Origin: Pontibacter sp. HSC-14F20
GTDB lineage: Bacteria; Bacteroidota; Bacteroidia; Cytophagales; Hymenobacteraceae
Direction: 5' to 3'
NCBI RefSeq assembly: GCF_019599265.1
Contig: NZ_JAHZTC010000001.1
Location: 516,864-580,863, forward strand
Length of the DNA stretch: 64,000 bases
Shown here: one piece after another, positions 1 to 8,394 of the stretch
Layout of the letters: each line of letters opens with the position of its first letter
How positions within the stretch are numbered: the stretch's first letter is position 1
The notes under the pieces: generated by a model
Databases searched by the model: none
What the model saw: only the letters and a program-made list of their open reading frames with translations
Told to the model about the DNA's origin: nothing
Program-made: the position numbers and the translations under genes

Positions 1-1139
1 CTTCAAAGCCGGGTAGACCGCTATGCCAAGGTACTCCATGGGCGCAAGATGTTCTACCTGCTGCTCTAGGGGATGCTGGAAAACGAGCGGCTCAGTCAGC
101 GGAGCCTGGAAGACACCTTCCATGACCCGCTCTTCAAGTAGCTCTTTCACCTGGAGGCTGGGGAAAGCGTCCGACGGAGCTCTATATCAGAGCGTCTATC
201 TCAAATAGATGCCCACTACTTCAGCCAGATCTATGAATGCATCTATGAGCAGTATGCCCGCCTGTATTCAGCGCGTGAGCGGCAAAAGCACCTGTTGATC
301 CGGGTCGACAGCACCTTGGTCAGTGATACAGCCGGCAAGCTGCAAAGCAGCATCGGGCATACAAGCGGCAAGAAGGCAGTCAAATACACCATGGCCTTCG
401 ATAGGGTGCTGCCCTGCAGCGCCCAGGCTTTCAGCGGGCGTAGCTATAACAGTGAAGCGGTCGCCCTGCCCCACCTGGTCTGGCAGCATGTCCGGCAGGA
501 GGCGGGCCATCAGAACCTGTATGTGCTGGACCGGGGCCTGCAATCGGGCAAAAGCCTGGAGGCCTTTGCCGGGCAGCAGGTGCCCTTTGTCTGCCGGCTG
601 AAGGAAAAGCGCAAGTATGAGCTCCGGGCCAACCTGCTTGGGGAAGACCAGCGGACAGATCTGGGGGAAGGGGTGCTGGTAAGCGATGAGCTGGTCTGGC
701 TTTACTGCGGGGAGCGCATCCAAAACAAGAAAGGCAATGTCCACTACCGGGAAAGCCTGCTGGAGCAGGATTTGCGCCTGCTCATCGTGGAAAGCAAGCA
801 AGACCCGGGGCAGCGCTACTGGCTGTTGACCAATGCCCTGCAGCTGTCCGCAGAAGAGGTAGCCAGGGCTTACCGGCAAAGGTGGGACATGGAGGTCTTC
901 TTTCGCTTCCTCAAGCAGGAGCTGCACCTGAGCCATTTAGTTTCGCTCAACCAGAACGGCATCCAGGTGATGCTTTACATGACCCTGATTGTGGCCATGC
1001 TGCTGCTTATCTACAAACACGCCAACGCCATCGGCTATAAAACAGCCAAACGCCGGTTTGCCATGGAAGTCAGAAACCTGGCCATAGCCATCATCGTGGC
1101 AGCGTGCGGGGGGACCTGGACAAACTCTTCAAAACATAA
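1..1139 (+). pseudogene. decayed IS4-type transposase, left part beyond window
   Basis: The reading frame starting at base 1 encodes an IS4-family DDE transposase. The acidic residues sit in IRVDSTLV, YVLDRGLQS and the YRQRWDMEVFFRFLKQ region, the last being the Y-(2)-R-(3)-E-(6)-K signature. The frame is broken by two amber codons, at 67-69 and 139-141. Near the 3' end a run of six Gs (1108-1113) puts the natural C-terminus (CGGDLDKLFKT, stop 1137-1139) one frame away from the main frame, so a base has apparently been lost there. The uninterrupted stretch from 295 is therefore only a fragment. Base composition is GC-rich and AGGTATA words are absent, unlike the host genes. The right boundary of the element is not resolved because a terminator of the next gene follows at once. 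The N-terminus lies outside the window. Confidence 0.85.
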
Positions 1140-1142
1140 AAA

Positions 1143-1168
1143 AGTGGTCGGAATTTTTTCCGACCACT
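1143..1168 (-). terminator. hairpin terminator of the OmpH-like gene
   Basis: Perfect 9-bp arms (AGTGGTCGG and CCGACCACT) enclose an 8-nt loop. Read on the minus strand the stem is followed by a run of six Ts, as expected for a factor-independent terminator of the gene ending at 1214. Confidence 0.75.
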
Positions 1169-1213
1169 CCTGGTATAAAACCCGCCTTTTCTGTTGCTAT
1201 ACCTGTTGTCTGG

Positions 1214-1852
1214 TTATTTCTTCTTGGTAGCAGCTTCGGCTGGCTTGGCTGCTTCTTTCTCCTGGTCGTACTCGTTGTTCAAACCAGTCAGTACTTCTTC
1301 TGTTATGTCCAGTGAGTTATCGCCATACAAGATAGCACTTTGACCTCTTGAGTAAGTCAGCACCATTTTGTAGCCTTTTTCCTGACTCAGCTTCTGCAGG
1401 TAAGCCTCTACGCGGTCGTAGATCTTTTTCATTTCTTCTGCTTCTTCAGTGGCCAACTGGTTGCCGGTGGTCTGGCTTTGCTGCTGGAGCTGCTGCTGTC
1501 GCTGTGCCAGTTTTTGCTCGGTTGAAGCACGCTGCTCTACAGTCATGCTGCCGCCATTGCGCTGGTAGTTCTGCACTTCTTTCTCAAAAGCAGTTGCCTT
1601 GGACTGAAAATCTTTTTCAGCTTTTTGAGTTTTGGACTGGAAGCGTGTGCGGGCGTCTTTAAAATACTCATACTTGCTCAGTAGAGAGTCTGAGTTGATG
1701 TACACAATTTCAGCCATGCCAGCAGTAGCTAAGGTGTCTGAGCCAGTTGCCGAAGTAGTGGCAGTGCCGGTTGCCTGAGGTTTTTGATCTGTGTTACAAG
1801 CAGTCACTAGAGCGCCCAAAGCGACTCCCAAAACGATTCTAGATAGGTTCAC
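1214..1852 (-). CDS. OmpH/Skp-family periplasmic chaperone-like lipoprotein
   Basis: Probable lipid-anchored member of the OmpH/Skp family, which in Gram-negative bacteria holds unfolded outer-membrane proteins in the periplasm. The N-terminus is a lipoprotein signal ending in a lipobox (ALVTAC, Cys about residue 19). The mature part opens with the family strand AEIVYINSDSLLSKY, followed by a long Gln/Glu/Lys-rich coiled-coil hairpin (about residues 75-145) and a C-terminal strand region with LTYSRGQSAILYG. A Lys/Ala-rich tail ends the protein. Length (212) is slightly above classic Skp (about 160) because of the lipoprotein linker. It stands alone: a terminator lies downstream and mtaB ends upstream of it. 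Family membership is clear; the client proteins are not known. Confidence 0.85.
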   Translation of the reverse strand: MNLSRIVLGVALGALVTACNTDQKPQATGTATTSATGSDTLATAGMAEIVYINSDSLLSKYEYFKDARTRFQSKTQKAEKDFQSKATAFEKEVQNYQRNGGSMTVEQRASTEQKLAQRQQQLQQQSQTTGNQLATEEAEEMKKIYDRVEAYLQKLSQEKGYKMVLTYSRGQSAILYGDNSLDITEEVLTGLNNEYDQEKEAAKPAEAATKKK

Positions 1853-1925
1853 AAGTAGTTAATTAAGCTGTTATTGATTGTTTCAGACTGAAAATATAGC
1901 GCTAATTTTTAAAAATTCAGAATTT

Positions 1926-3245
1926 TTAATGTTTAAGCACTTCTATATATGTTTCTTCGGCCTCCATTAAGCCCTGTTCGTTGATGCTGGTCAGTCGTAC
2001 CTGCTTTGTTTCGTTCACCAGCACCGGGTCGTATTTGGCAGCTACACGCACATAATTCTCTGTCCAGCCTTCCATCACGCCGTCTTTCACATCGTCCTCA
2101 AACAACACTGTAAACTCGCGGCCAACATTCTGCTCGTAGAAAAAACGCTTTTTCTTTTCGGAAAGGACGCGCAGCATGTCGGCTCTCCGGTTGCGGTCTT
2201 TGATGCTGACCTTGCCCGGCATATCGGGAGCCATCGTGTTCTCGCGCTCCGAGTAGGGGAACACATGCAGGTAGCTCACATCAAGTCCGTTGATAAAGTT
2301 ATAGGTCTCCAGGAAGTCCTCTTCTGTCTCGCCCGGGAATCCTACGATCACATCCACGCCAATGCAGCAATGTGGCATTAGGGATTTAATGCTGGCAACA
2401 CGGTCAGCATACAGCTCGCGCAGGTAGCGGCGGCGCATCAGTTTCAATATCTTGTTAGAGCCCGACTGCAGCGGCACATGGAAGTGCGGCATAAAGCGCT
2501 TGCTCTGGCTCACAAATTCAATGATTTCATCTTTCAGCAAGTTGGGCTCGATGGAAGAAATCCGGAAACGGTCTATACCTGCTACTTTGTCAAGCTCCTG
2601 AACCAGTTCGAAAAAAGTCTCTACACGTTCGCCGTTCTGCAAACCAAAGTCACCGGTATTCACGCCTGTGAGCACTATCTCCTTCACACCAGACTCTGAT
2701 ATCTCGTTGGCGGAGCGTACCACATTGGCTATGCTATCGGAACGGCTGTTGCCGCGCGCCAGGGGAATGGTGCAGAAAGTGCAGGAGTAGTCGCAGCCGT
2801 CTTGCACCTTCAGGAAGGTGCGCGTGCGGTCGCCGAAGGAGTAAGAGTTATGGAACGTGTTGGCTTCGCTGATGGCGCTGGCGTATACCTGCGGCTGCGC
2901 TTTCTTTTCAAAAGTCTCCAGAATGTCCACCAACTGAAACTTCTCAGCGGCACCTAACACGGCGTCTACGCCCGGTATCTCGCTGATTTCTTTCGGTTTG
3001 AGCTGGGCATAGCAACCCACAATCGTTATAAAAGCGTTCGGGGAGTACTTTTGTGCTTCCTTTACGATTTTACGACATTTCTTATCTGCATTGTCGGTGA
3101 CAGAACAGGTATTGATCACATAAATGTCAGGCTTGTCGGTAAACTCCACCTTCTCAAAACCACGCTCCTGGAAAATCCTCCCGATGGTGCTGGTTTCAGA
3201 GTAGTTTAGCTTACAGCCCAGTGTATAAAATGCTACCTTTTTCAT
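1926..3245 (-). CDS. mtaB: tRNA t6A37 methylthiotransferase MtaB
   Basis: Radical-SAM methylthiotransferase expected to convert t6A at position 37 of ANN-decoding tRNAs to ms2t6A. The UPF0004 domain carries three cluster-binding cysteines (C11, C47, C78). The radical-SAM motif CDYSCTFC gives C151, C155 and C158. A TRAM-like C-terminal region follows (about 370-439). Length of 439 matches MtaB rather than MiaB or RimO, and the opening KVAFYTLGCKLNYSE is the MtaB signature. A TATCTTTG -7 box at 3256-3263 lies just upstream of the ATG, so the leader should be only a few bases long, common in Bacteroidota. Confidence 0.95.
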   Translation of the reverse strand: MKKVAFYTLGCKLNYSETSTIGRIFQERGFEKVEFTDKPDIYVINTCSVTDNADKKCRKIVKEAQKYSPNAFITIVGCYAQLKPKEISEIPGVDAVLGAAEKFQLVDILETFEKKAQPQVYASAISEANTFHNSYSFGDRTRTFLKVQDGCDYSCTFCTIPLARGNSRSDSIANVVRSANEISESGVKEIVLTGVNTGDFGLQNGERVETFFELVQELDKVAGIDRFRISSIEPNLLKDEIIEFVSQSKRFMPHFHVPLQSGSNKILKLMRRRYLRELYADRVASIKSLMPHCCIGVDVIVGFPGETEEDFLETYNFINGLDVSYLHVFPYSERENTMAPDMPGKVSIKDRNRRADMLRVLSEKKKRFFYEQNVGREFTVLFEDDVKDGVMEGWTENYVRVAAKYDPVLVNETKQVRLTSINEQGLMEAEETYIEVLKH

Positions 3246-3255
3246 AATCAGGGTG

Positions 3256-3263
3256 CAAAGATA
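3256..3263 (-). promoter_or_regulatory. -7 box of the mtaB promoter
   Basis: The minus strand reads TATCTTTG, a full match to the Bacteroidota sigma-A -7 consensus TAnnTTTG, a few bases before the mtaB start codon. No clear -33 TTTG is seen at the ideal spacing. Confidence 0.5.
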
Positions 3264-3383
3264 ATAATTTTAATTCTGAATAAGTGAAAGGGCGCCACTG
3301 TATCCAGACTTTTGTCAGCCAGCATTTTTAGCATGCCGGTATTCTTTTTTATACTGTACCTGCTGTTGTACCCGGCGCTATAC

Positions 3384-5222
3384 CTATTTTCTGACAAAAT
3401 CTTCGAAGGAATACTGCATATACGCTTTCCCTAGTTTGAGCTGCTCAGCAGTCACTCCCTTGCCTTTGATAATTGGCTTTTCAGCCACGTTATCGAAGGA
3501 AAGCACCTTGCCCGGCGTAATAAAGGTAAAGCCATCCCGAAAAACATAAAATGCAAAAGGATAGGAGCTTGGAGCCAGTAAGTTGCGACTCCACTTGAAG
3601 TCCTGGTAAGACAGATCTAACTGGTAAAGCAGGGTAGTGGCAATGTCTGTCTGGCTGCCGATGGTCGAAATCGTGCGTCCTTTTGTTGCTAGAGCGCCTC
3701 CGGTCAGTATAAAAGGTATCCGGAATTTGGTGCTGCGGTAATTCGGATCATCATAGGGCAGCGGATGGCCGTGGTCCGCTACGAGCACGATCAAAGTTGA
3801 ATCCCACCACGATTGCTGTCGCGCCTGATCAATGAAATTCCCTAGTGCCCAATCGGTATAGTAAACCGAGTTTTTGAATTTGTCGCTGATCTTGTCGCCT
3901 TTAAATTTGGCAGGTATAGGAATCTCAAAAGGTTCGTGGCTGCTCAAGGTATAGACAGTGCTAAAAAAGGGTTCCTGTTCCTGGTCAAGATCTTTGAGTA
4001 CACGCTCGAACAATACATGGTCATGAGCACCCCATTTGGAGTTGTAGCTCTCGGCAGGGAAATCATGCTTGTCTATCAACCGGTCATACTTACCATTTTG
4101 CAGGTATGAGCGGATATTGGCAAACTCCAGTTCGCCGCCATAATAAAAGGAGGTGCCATACCCTGCTTGTTTAAATACCTGACTCAGATGCGGCAGCTTC
4201 TCAGTTTTCTTGGGATTCTTGATGATGGAAGTAGTGGTCTGTACTGGATAGCCGCTCAACAAGGCCACCATACCTTTTTCGCTGCGGTCGCCGCTCGAGT
4301 AGAGCTTTGTAAAGCTGACGCCCTCTGCGGCTAGTTTATCCAGGTTAGGGGTTACACCTGGCTCACCACCCAAATGTGCTACATACTTGGCGGTATAACT
4401 TTCCAGGATGATGAAAAGCACGTTAGGCCGCTCCACCCGAAGAATATTTTCAGAAGAGTCAGCCGTGGCGGCATAGAGTTGAGCTACTTTCGCGGCGGCG
4501 GTCTCATGGTCCATGTACTGGTAAGGGTTGCGCGTTTCCTCGTTATACTTTAGCATGGTATCCATCAGGTTCCAGGGCATGTTGAGTCCGGCATGGTTGG
4601 CGTAGGGGTTCTCAGAGAAATAGACCACACTTTGATTAATCGGGATTTGCTGCCAGCCCCCGCGCATCGGAAGAATCAGTACGGCAAGGAACAGAAGCGC
4701 TATACCTGCATAAGTAAATCTGGAAAAATTGAGGTGGTAATTCTGATAATCGAAGGTATAGCGGAACAGCAGGGCAAAGACCAGACTGGTGGCGAGGGCA
4801 CTCACGCTGAGGAATAGGATTGGTGCCGCAGCAGCTGATGCAGCCATTTCTCCCGGCGTATTCAGGTATAGCATAGGAGTGGAGTCGAGCCGGAAGCCCC
4901 AGTAGGTATAGAGTTCCAGGTCAACGGCCATTAACACCGACAGCAACACCAATATAGTATAGGTATAGTAGCGAATAAACTTGCGCACCCGCAGCCCGGG
5001 GAATAGAGAAGTAGCTAAAATAGCCAGAAAAGGTATGGCGCTTACATAAGAACTGAATGAAAGATCCAGGCGCAACCCCTTTAGGAAGATGGTCACCAGG
5101 TCCGTCTGCGATAATTCCTGTGTGCGGTTATCGTGGTAAAGCAGGAAAATAGCTCTGGATGCAATAAAGTAGAGTACCCAGAACAAAAGGTAGAGTGGCT
5201 GATATAAAAGGCTTCGTATCAC
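3384..5222 (-). CDS. LTA-synthase-like membrane sulfatase/phosphotransferase
   Basis: Membrane-anchored alkaline-phosphatase-superfamily enzyme of the LTA synthase/sulfatase group. About five hydrophobic segments occupy the first ~190 residues, followed by an extracytoplasmic catalytic domain. It begins NVLFIILESYTAKYV and includes the nucleophile region SSGDRSEKG and the metal-binding ADHGHPLPYDD. The substrate is unknown: relatives move phosphoglycerol or phosphoethanolamine groups onto lipids or glycans, and this lineage does not make classical LTA. The nucleophile position reads Ser where I recall Thr in relatives. A TATATTTG -7 box at 5228-5235 sits directly before the start. It is monocistronic, divergent from glnN. 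Confidence 0.85.
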   Translation of the reverse strand: MIRSLLYQPLYLLFWVLYFIASRAIFLLYHDNRTQELSQTDLVTIFLKGLRLDLSFSSYVSAIPFLAILATSLFPGLRVRKFIRYYTYTILVLLSVLMAVDLELYTYWGFRLDSTPMLYLNTPGEMAASAAAAPILFLSVSALATSLVFALLFRYTFDYQNYHLNFSRFTYAGIALLFLAVLILPMRGGWQQIPINQSVVYFSENPYANHAGLNMPWNLMDTMLKYNEETRNPYQYMDHETAAAKVAQLYAATADSSENILRVERPNVLFIILESYTAKYVAHLGGEPGVTPNLDKLAAEGVSFTKLYSSGDRSEKGMVALLSGYPVQTTTSIIKNPKKTEKLPHLSQVFKQAGYGTSFYYGGELEFANIRSYLQNGKYDRLIDKHDFPAESYNSKWGAHDHVLFERVLKDLDQEQEPFFSTVYTLSSHEPFEIPIPAKFKGDKISDKFKNSVYYTDWALGNFIDQARQQSWWDSTLIVLVADHGHPLPYDDPNYRSTKFRIPFILTGGALATKGRTISTIGSQTDIATTLLYQLDLSYQDFKWSRNLLAPSSYPFAFYVFRDGFTFITPGKVLSFDNVAEKPIIKGKGVTAEQLKLGKAYMQYSFEDFVRK

Positions 5223-5227
5223 GGCTG

Positions 5228-5235
5228 CAAATATA
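5228..5235 (-). promoter_or_regulatory. -7 box for the sulfatase gene
   Basis: Minus strand TATATTTG matches TAnnTTTG, 6 bases upstream of the start codon. A nearly leaderless transcript is implied. Confidence 0.5.
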
Positions 5236-5422
5236 CAACTTAAGTGTCCTCTCTTAAACGCCAGCTGTTCGATTAAAATTCAGGATGATCAGTTAACCAT
5301 ATTAAATGGAAGATGAATATAGGTGTAAACATGGTTTTTATAAAACACCCCCTGTGAATCAAAGGGGTGTACAGGTAAAAAAGTATAAATATTTGAAATA
5401 CCCCCCTAAATTTTATACCCTG

Positions 5423-5457
5423 TTGCATACAAGCAATTGATTTTGTCTTTACCTTTG
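5423..5457 (+). promoter_or_regulatory. putative glnN promoter
   Basis: TACCTTTG at 5450-5457 is a full match to the Bacteroidota -7 box. A TTG at 5423-5425 may serve as the upstream element, but its 24-bp spacing is longer than usual. The start codon follows about 30 bases downstream. A small imperfect hairpin (ACACCCC...GGGGTGT, 5345-5370) lies further upstream, with no obvious role. Confidence 0.5.
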
Positions 5458-5488
5458 GTCAGAATTTAGACCCTAACCTCCTTAACCC

Positions 5489-7681
5489 ATGGCAATTCTT
5501 CGTTTCAAGGCGCTCGAACTGGTAAGTCAGCGCAAACCGGTAGAGGTAGTTCTACCACCCAGCAAAATCTCAGAGTACTTCGGTGTAAACGTGTTTGGCT
5601 TTTCGGCTCTACGTGCCACCATGTCCACCGAGAATTTTAAAAGACTCTGTGCAACAATAGATGCGGGCGAAAAAGTAGACCGTAATCTTGCTGATGCCGT
5701 GGCTGCTGCCATGAAAACATGGGCTATGAGCAAGGGGGCAACACACTATACGCACTGGTTCCAGCCACTGACAGGCTCAACAGCCGAAAAACACGACTCA
5801 TTCTTCGACCTGACCAGTGAAGGTGATCCGATCGAGAGCTTTAAAGGAAGTGCCCTGGTGCAGCAGGAGCCTGATGCCTCTTCATTCCCGAGTGGAGGTA
5901 TACGCAATACATTTGAGGCACGTGGTTACAGCGCCTGGGATCCGTCATCGCCAGCCTTCCTGATCGAAAATGCCGGTACCCGCACACTTTGTATACCTAC
6001 TATTTTCGTTTCCTATACTGGTGAGGCGCTCGACTACAAAACTCCACTGCTGAAGTCGCTGCACCTGCTTAACCAGGCCGCCGTTCCTGTTTGCCAGTAT
6101 TTTGATAAAGATGTGGTGAAGGTGAACACGACGCTTGGTATAGAGCAAGAGTATTTCCTGGTTGATCGCGCCCTGTACGAAGCCCGCCCTGATCTGGCCA
6201 TGACAGGCCGTACACTTTTCGGACATGCACCTGCCAAAGGCCAGCAGCTCGAAGACCACTATTTTGGTTCTATACCTAGCCGCGTGCATTCATTTATGGT
6301 CGACTTCGAAAAGACGGCCCTGAAACTGGGTATACCTTTGCGCACCCGCCACAACGAAGTAGCCCCCAACCAGTTTGAATGTGCTCCTACGTATGAGGAC
6401 GCTAACCTAGCTGTGGACCACAACCAGCTCCTGATGGACATTATGGACCGTGTGGCAGAACGCCACGGCCTTAAAGTGCTACTTCACGAAAAACCTTATA
6501 AAGGTGTAAACGGCAGCGGAAAACACAATAACTGGGCCTTGAGCACCAACACTGGCGTTAACCTGCTGTCGCCGGGCAAGCGGCCAAAAGAGAATCTGCA
6601 GTTCCTGACTTTCTTTGTGAACACTGTGATGGCCGTACACAAGCACGCCGACCTGCTGCGTGCCAGCATCGCCTCTGCCAGCAACGACCACCGATTGGGT
6701 GCCAACGAAGCGCCGCCGGCTATCATGTCGGTTTTTGTAGGCCAGCAACTGACAGCGGTTTTAGAAGAACTGGAGCGTACGGCCAAGGTGCCAATGGAAA
6801 AAGGTGACAACATGTACCTCAAACTAGGTATAGACAAGATCCCTGAAATCCTACGCGACAACACTGACCGTAACCGTACCTCACCTTTCGCCTTTACGGG
6901 CAATAAGTTTGAATTCCGTGCTGTGGGTTCTTCAGCCAACAGTTCTTCTTCTATCACCGTGCTTAACACCATCGTAGCTGACCAGTTAATCGATTTCCGT
7001 GTGGCAGTCGACCATCTGATCGATAACAAAGGCATGAAAAAAGAACTGGCAATCATTCAGGTGCTACGCGAGTATGTGGCTGCCTCCAAAGCAATCCGCT
7101 TCGAGGGGAACGGCTACTCAAAAGAGTGGGAAGAAGAGGCTGCGATACGTGGTCTTTCGAACATCAAGTCTACACCGCGCGCTTTGGATGTATACCACCG
7201 CGAGGAAGTACAGGAACTGTTTACGCGCCACGGCATTTTCTCAAGAATAGAGCTGCACGCAAGACACGAAATCCTGTTGGAAGAATACATCAAGAAGATT
7301 CAGATTGAGTCACGTGTTATGGGTGACCTTGCCTTCAACCATGTTATACCTACTGCTGTGGCTTATCAGAACAAACTGATCCAGAATATCCGTGGCCTGA
7401 AGGACCTGGGATTGGAGGATGAGTACACTGAATCTACTTTGGACTCGATCAAGCGAATTTCACGCCATATCAAATCGATTCAGACCAATGCCGTTGACAT
7501 GATCCAGCATCGTAAGGTGGCTAATAAGATCGAAAATGTACGCGAGAAGGCAATTTACTACAATGAGGAAGTAATGCCTTATTTTGAAGCCATCCGTACG
7601 AGTGTAGATAAACTGGAACTGATGGTTGACGACGAGGATTGGCCATTGGTGAAGTATCGCGAGCTGATGTTCAGACGCTAA
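5489..7681 (+). CDS. glnN: glutamine synthetase type III
   Basis: Cytoplasmic enzyme joining ammonia to glutamate with ATP, the main nitrogen assimilation step. The 730-residue length and sequence are those of the large GSIII class, not the ~470-residue GSI. Visible catalytic features include the Glu-rich metal motif GIEQEYFLVD (about residue 218), HNEVAPNQFE (about 287), the KPYKGVNGSGKHNNWAL ATP/glutamate-binding region (about 335) and NRTSPFAFTGNKFEFRAVGS (about 460). The start is supported by a -7 box 30 bases upstream and by alignment of the N-terminus with GSIII proteins. A strong terminator follows at once. Four of its five Ile-Pro pairs are written ATA-CCT, reflecting the genome-wide AGGTATA/TATACCT word. 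Confidence 0.97.
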   Translation: MAILRFKALELVSQRKPVEVVLPPSKISEYFGVNVFGFSALRATMSTENFKRLCATIDAGEKVDRNLADAVAAAMKTWAMSKGATHYTHWFQPLTGSTAEKHDSFFDLTSEGDPIESFKGSALVQQEPDASSFPSGGIRNTFEARGYSAWDPSSPAFLIENAGTRTLCIPTIFVSYTGEALDYKTPLLKSLHLLNQAAVPVCQYFDKDVVKVNTTLGIEQEYFLVDRALYEARPDLAMTGRTLFGHAPAKGQQLEDHYFGSIPSRVHSFMVDFEKTALKLGIPLRTRHNEVAPNQFECAPTYEDANLAVDHNQLLMDIMDRVAERHGLKVLLHEKPYKGVNGSGKHNNWALSTNTGVNLLSPGKRPKENLQFLTFFVNTVMAVHKHADLLRASIASASNDHRLGANEAPPAIMSVFVGQQLTAVLEELERTAKVPMEKGDNMYLKLGIDKIPEILRDNTDRNRTSPFAFTGNKFEFRAVGSSANSSSSITVLNTIVADQLIDFRVAVDHLIDNKGMKKELAIIQVLREYVAASKAIRFEGNGYSKEWEEEAAIRGLSNIKSTPRALDVYHREEVQELFTRHGIFSRIELHARHEILLEEYIKKIQIESRVMGDLAFNHVIPTAVAYQNKLIQNIRGLKDLGLEDEYTESTLDSIKRISRHIKSIQTNAVDMIQHRKVANKIENVREKAIYYNEEVMPYFEAIRTSVDKLELMVDDEDWPLVKYRELMFRR

Positions 7682-7697
7682 TCTGATTTGACTATAA

Positions 7698-7731
7698 TAA
7701 AAAAGAGCACCCGTTAAAGGTGCTCTTTTTT
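7698..7731. terminator. bidirectional terminator between glnN and the next gene
   Basis: AAAAAGAGCACC and GGTGCTCTTTTT form a long stem with A and T tracts on the two sides, so it can stop transcription from both converging genes. Confidence 0.85.
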
Positions 7732-7733
7732 AT

Positions 7734-8096
7734 TTAGCTGTGATTTCTGATCCAGCCGATCACTTCACCGGTTACCTTGGCCAGAATGATCGGCAAAAGC
7801 ACAATCACCAGAGCAGTTGCTATGACGGGTCTTAGGCCCATGCTCATAATGAGTTTCCTGACAGCTTTGCTTCGTAATTCGCCAAGTATATACCTGCCAG
7901 CCTGTGTCATGGGTTTTCCTTTCAGCACCTCGAGCACACCACGCCAATTGCCACGCTCAATCTGTCGCTTCAGAAAGCCTAGTACAGTATCTTTGGTGAT
8001 CAGGAAGGCTTCGCTTACCTGTTCCTGACGCAGTTTTCCCCAATGTAAAAGAGAGCGAAGCTTTTCGTCAGCGTTTTTAGGTATATAGGTGCTCAT
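7734..8096 (-). CDS. small hypothetical membrane protein
   Basis: I do not recognise this family. It is about 120 residues: a charged, helical N-terminal region with a sequence reading like a short helix-turn-helix or coiled segment (LRQEQVSEAFLITKDTVLGFLKRQIE), then one C-terminal hydrophobic segment (VIATALVIVLLPIILAKVTGEVIGWI). The start is placed at the second Met (STYIPKNADEK) because the upstream Met is only three codons away and the spacing is ambiguous. Converges with glnN on a shared terminator. Probably a membrane-tethered helper protein; function unknown. Confidence 0.6.
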   Translation of the reverse strand: MSTYIPKNADEKLRSLLHWGKLRQEQVSEAFLITKDTVLGFLKRQIERGNWRGVLEVLKGKPMTQAGRYILGELRSKAVRKLIMSMGLRPVIATALVIVLLPIILAKVTGEVIGWIRNHS

Positions 8097-8394
8097 GTGT
8101 ATCATTTCTTTCTATCTGATTTTACCCCCGGACAAGTTCGCATAATTTCACTCAGCATTCTTGCCAGTCCGGATGCTCCTGCAACAATATACTGATAATT
8201 TCTATACCTGGATACACCCCAGCAATGGTTAGGAATGAACAGGTTATGCAAATGCTGGCACAAAACGTGCCGCGCTTACCGCTGTTTAAAATAATGATGC
8301 TAAATTTACGCATTATGCCTGTTGAACAAAGCAGGCCTGAAATAAGTTAAGAGAACGAAGTTTTAGCGTAGGCATAAGTAGGCCTAAAATATAT

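Noticed and set aside
268..936. 222-codon frame on the minus strand
   Set aside because: Antisense shadow of the transposase; no recognisable protein features.
295..1230. Long open frame that could be called an intact transposase
   Set aside because: It is the part of a longer IS4-type frame after two amber stops, and its C-terminus has run out of frame past the G-run; called as a pseudogene.
5345..5370. ACACCCC...GGGGTGT hairpin before the glnN promoter
   Set aside because: Only seven pairs with a 12-base loop and no T-run; may be a regulatory site but not supportable.
8225..8350. 41-codon frame upstream of ispG
   Set aside because: No ribosome-binding or promoter support and no recognisable sequence; ends in the spacer before ispG.
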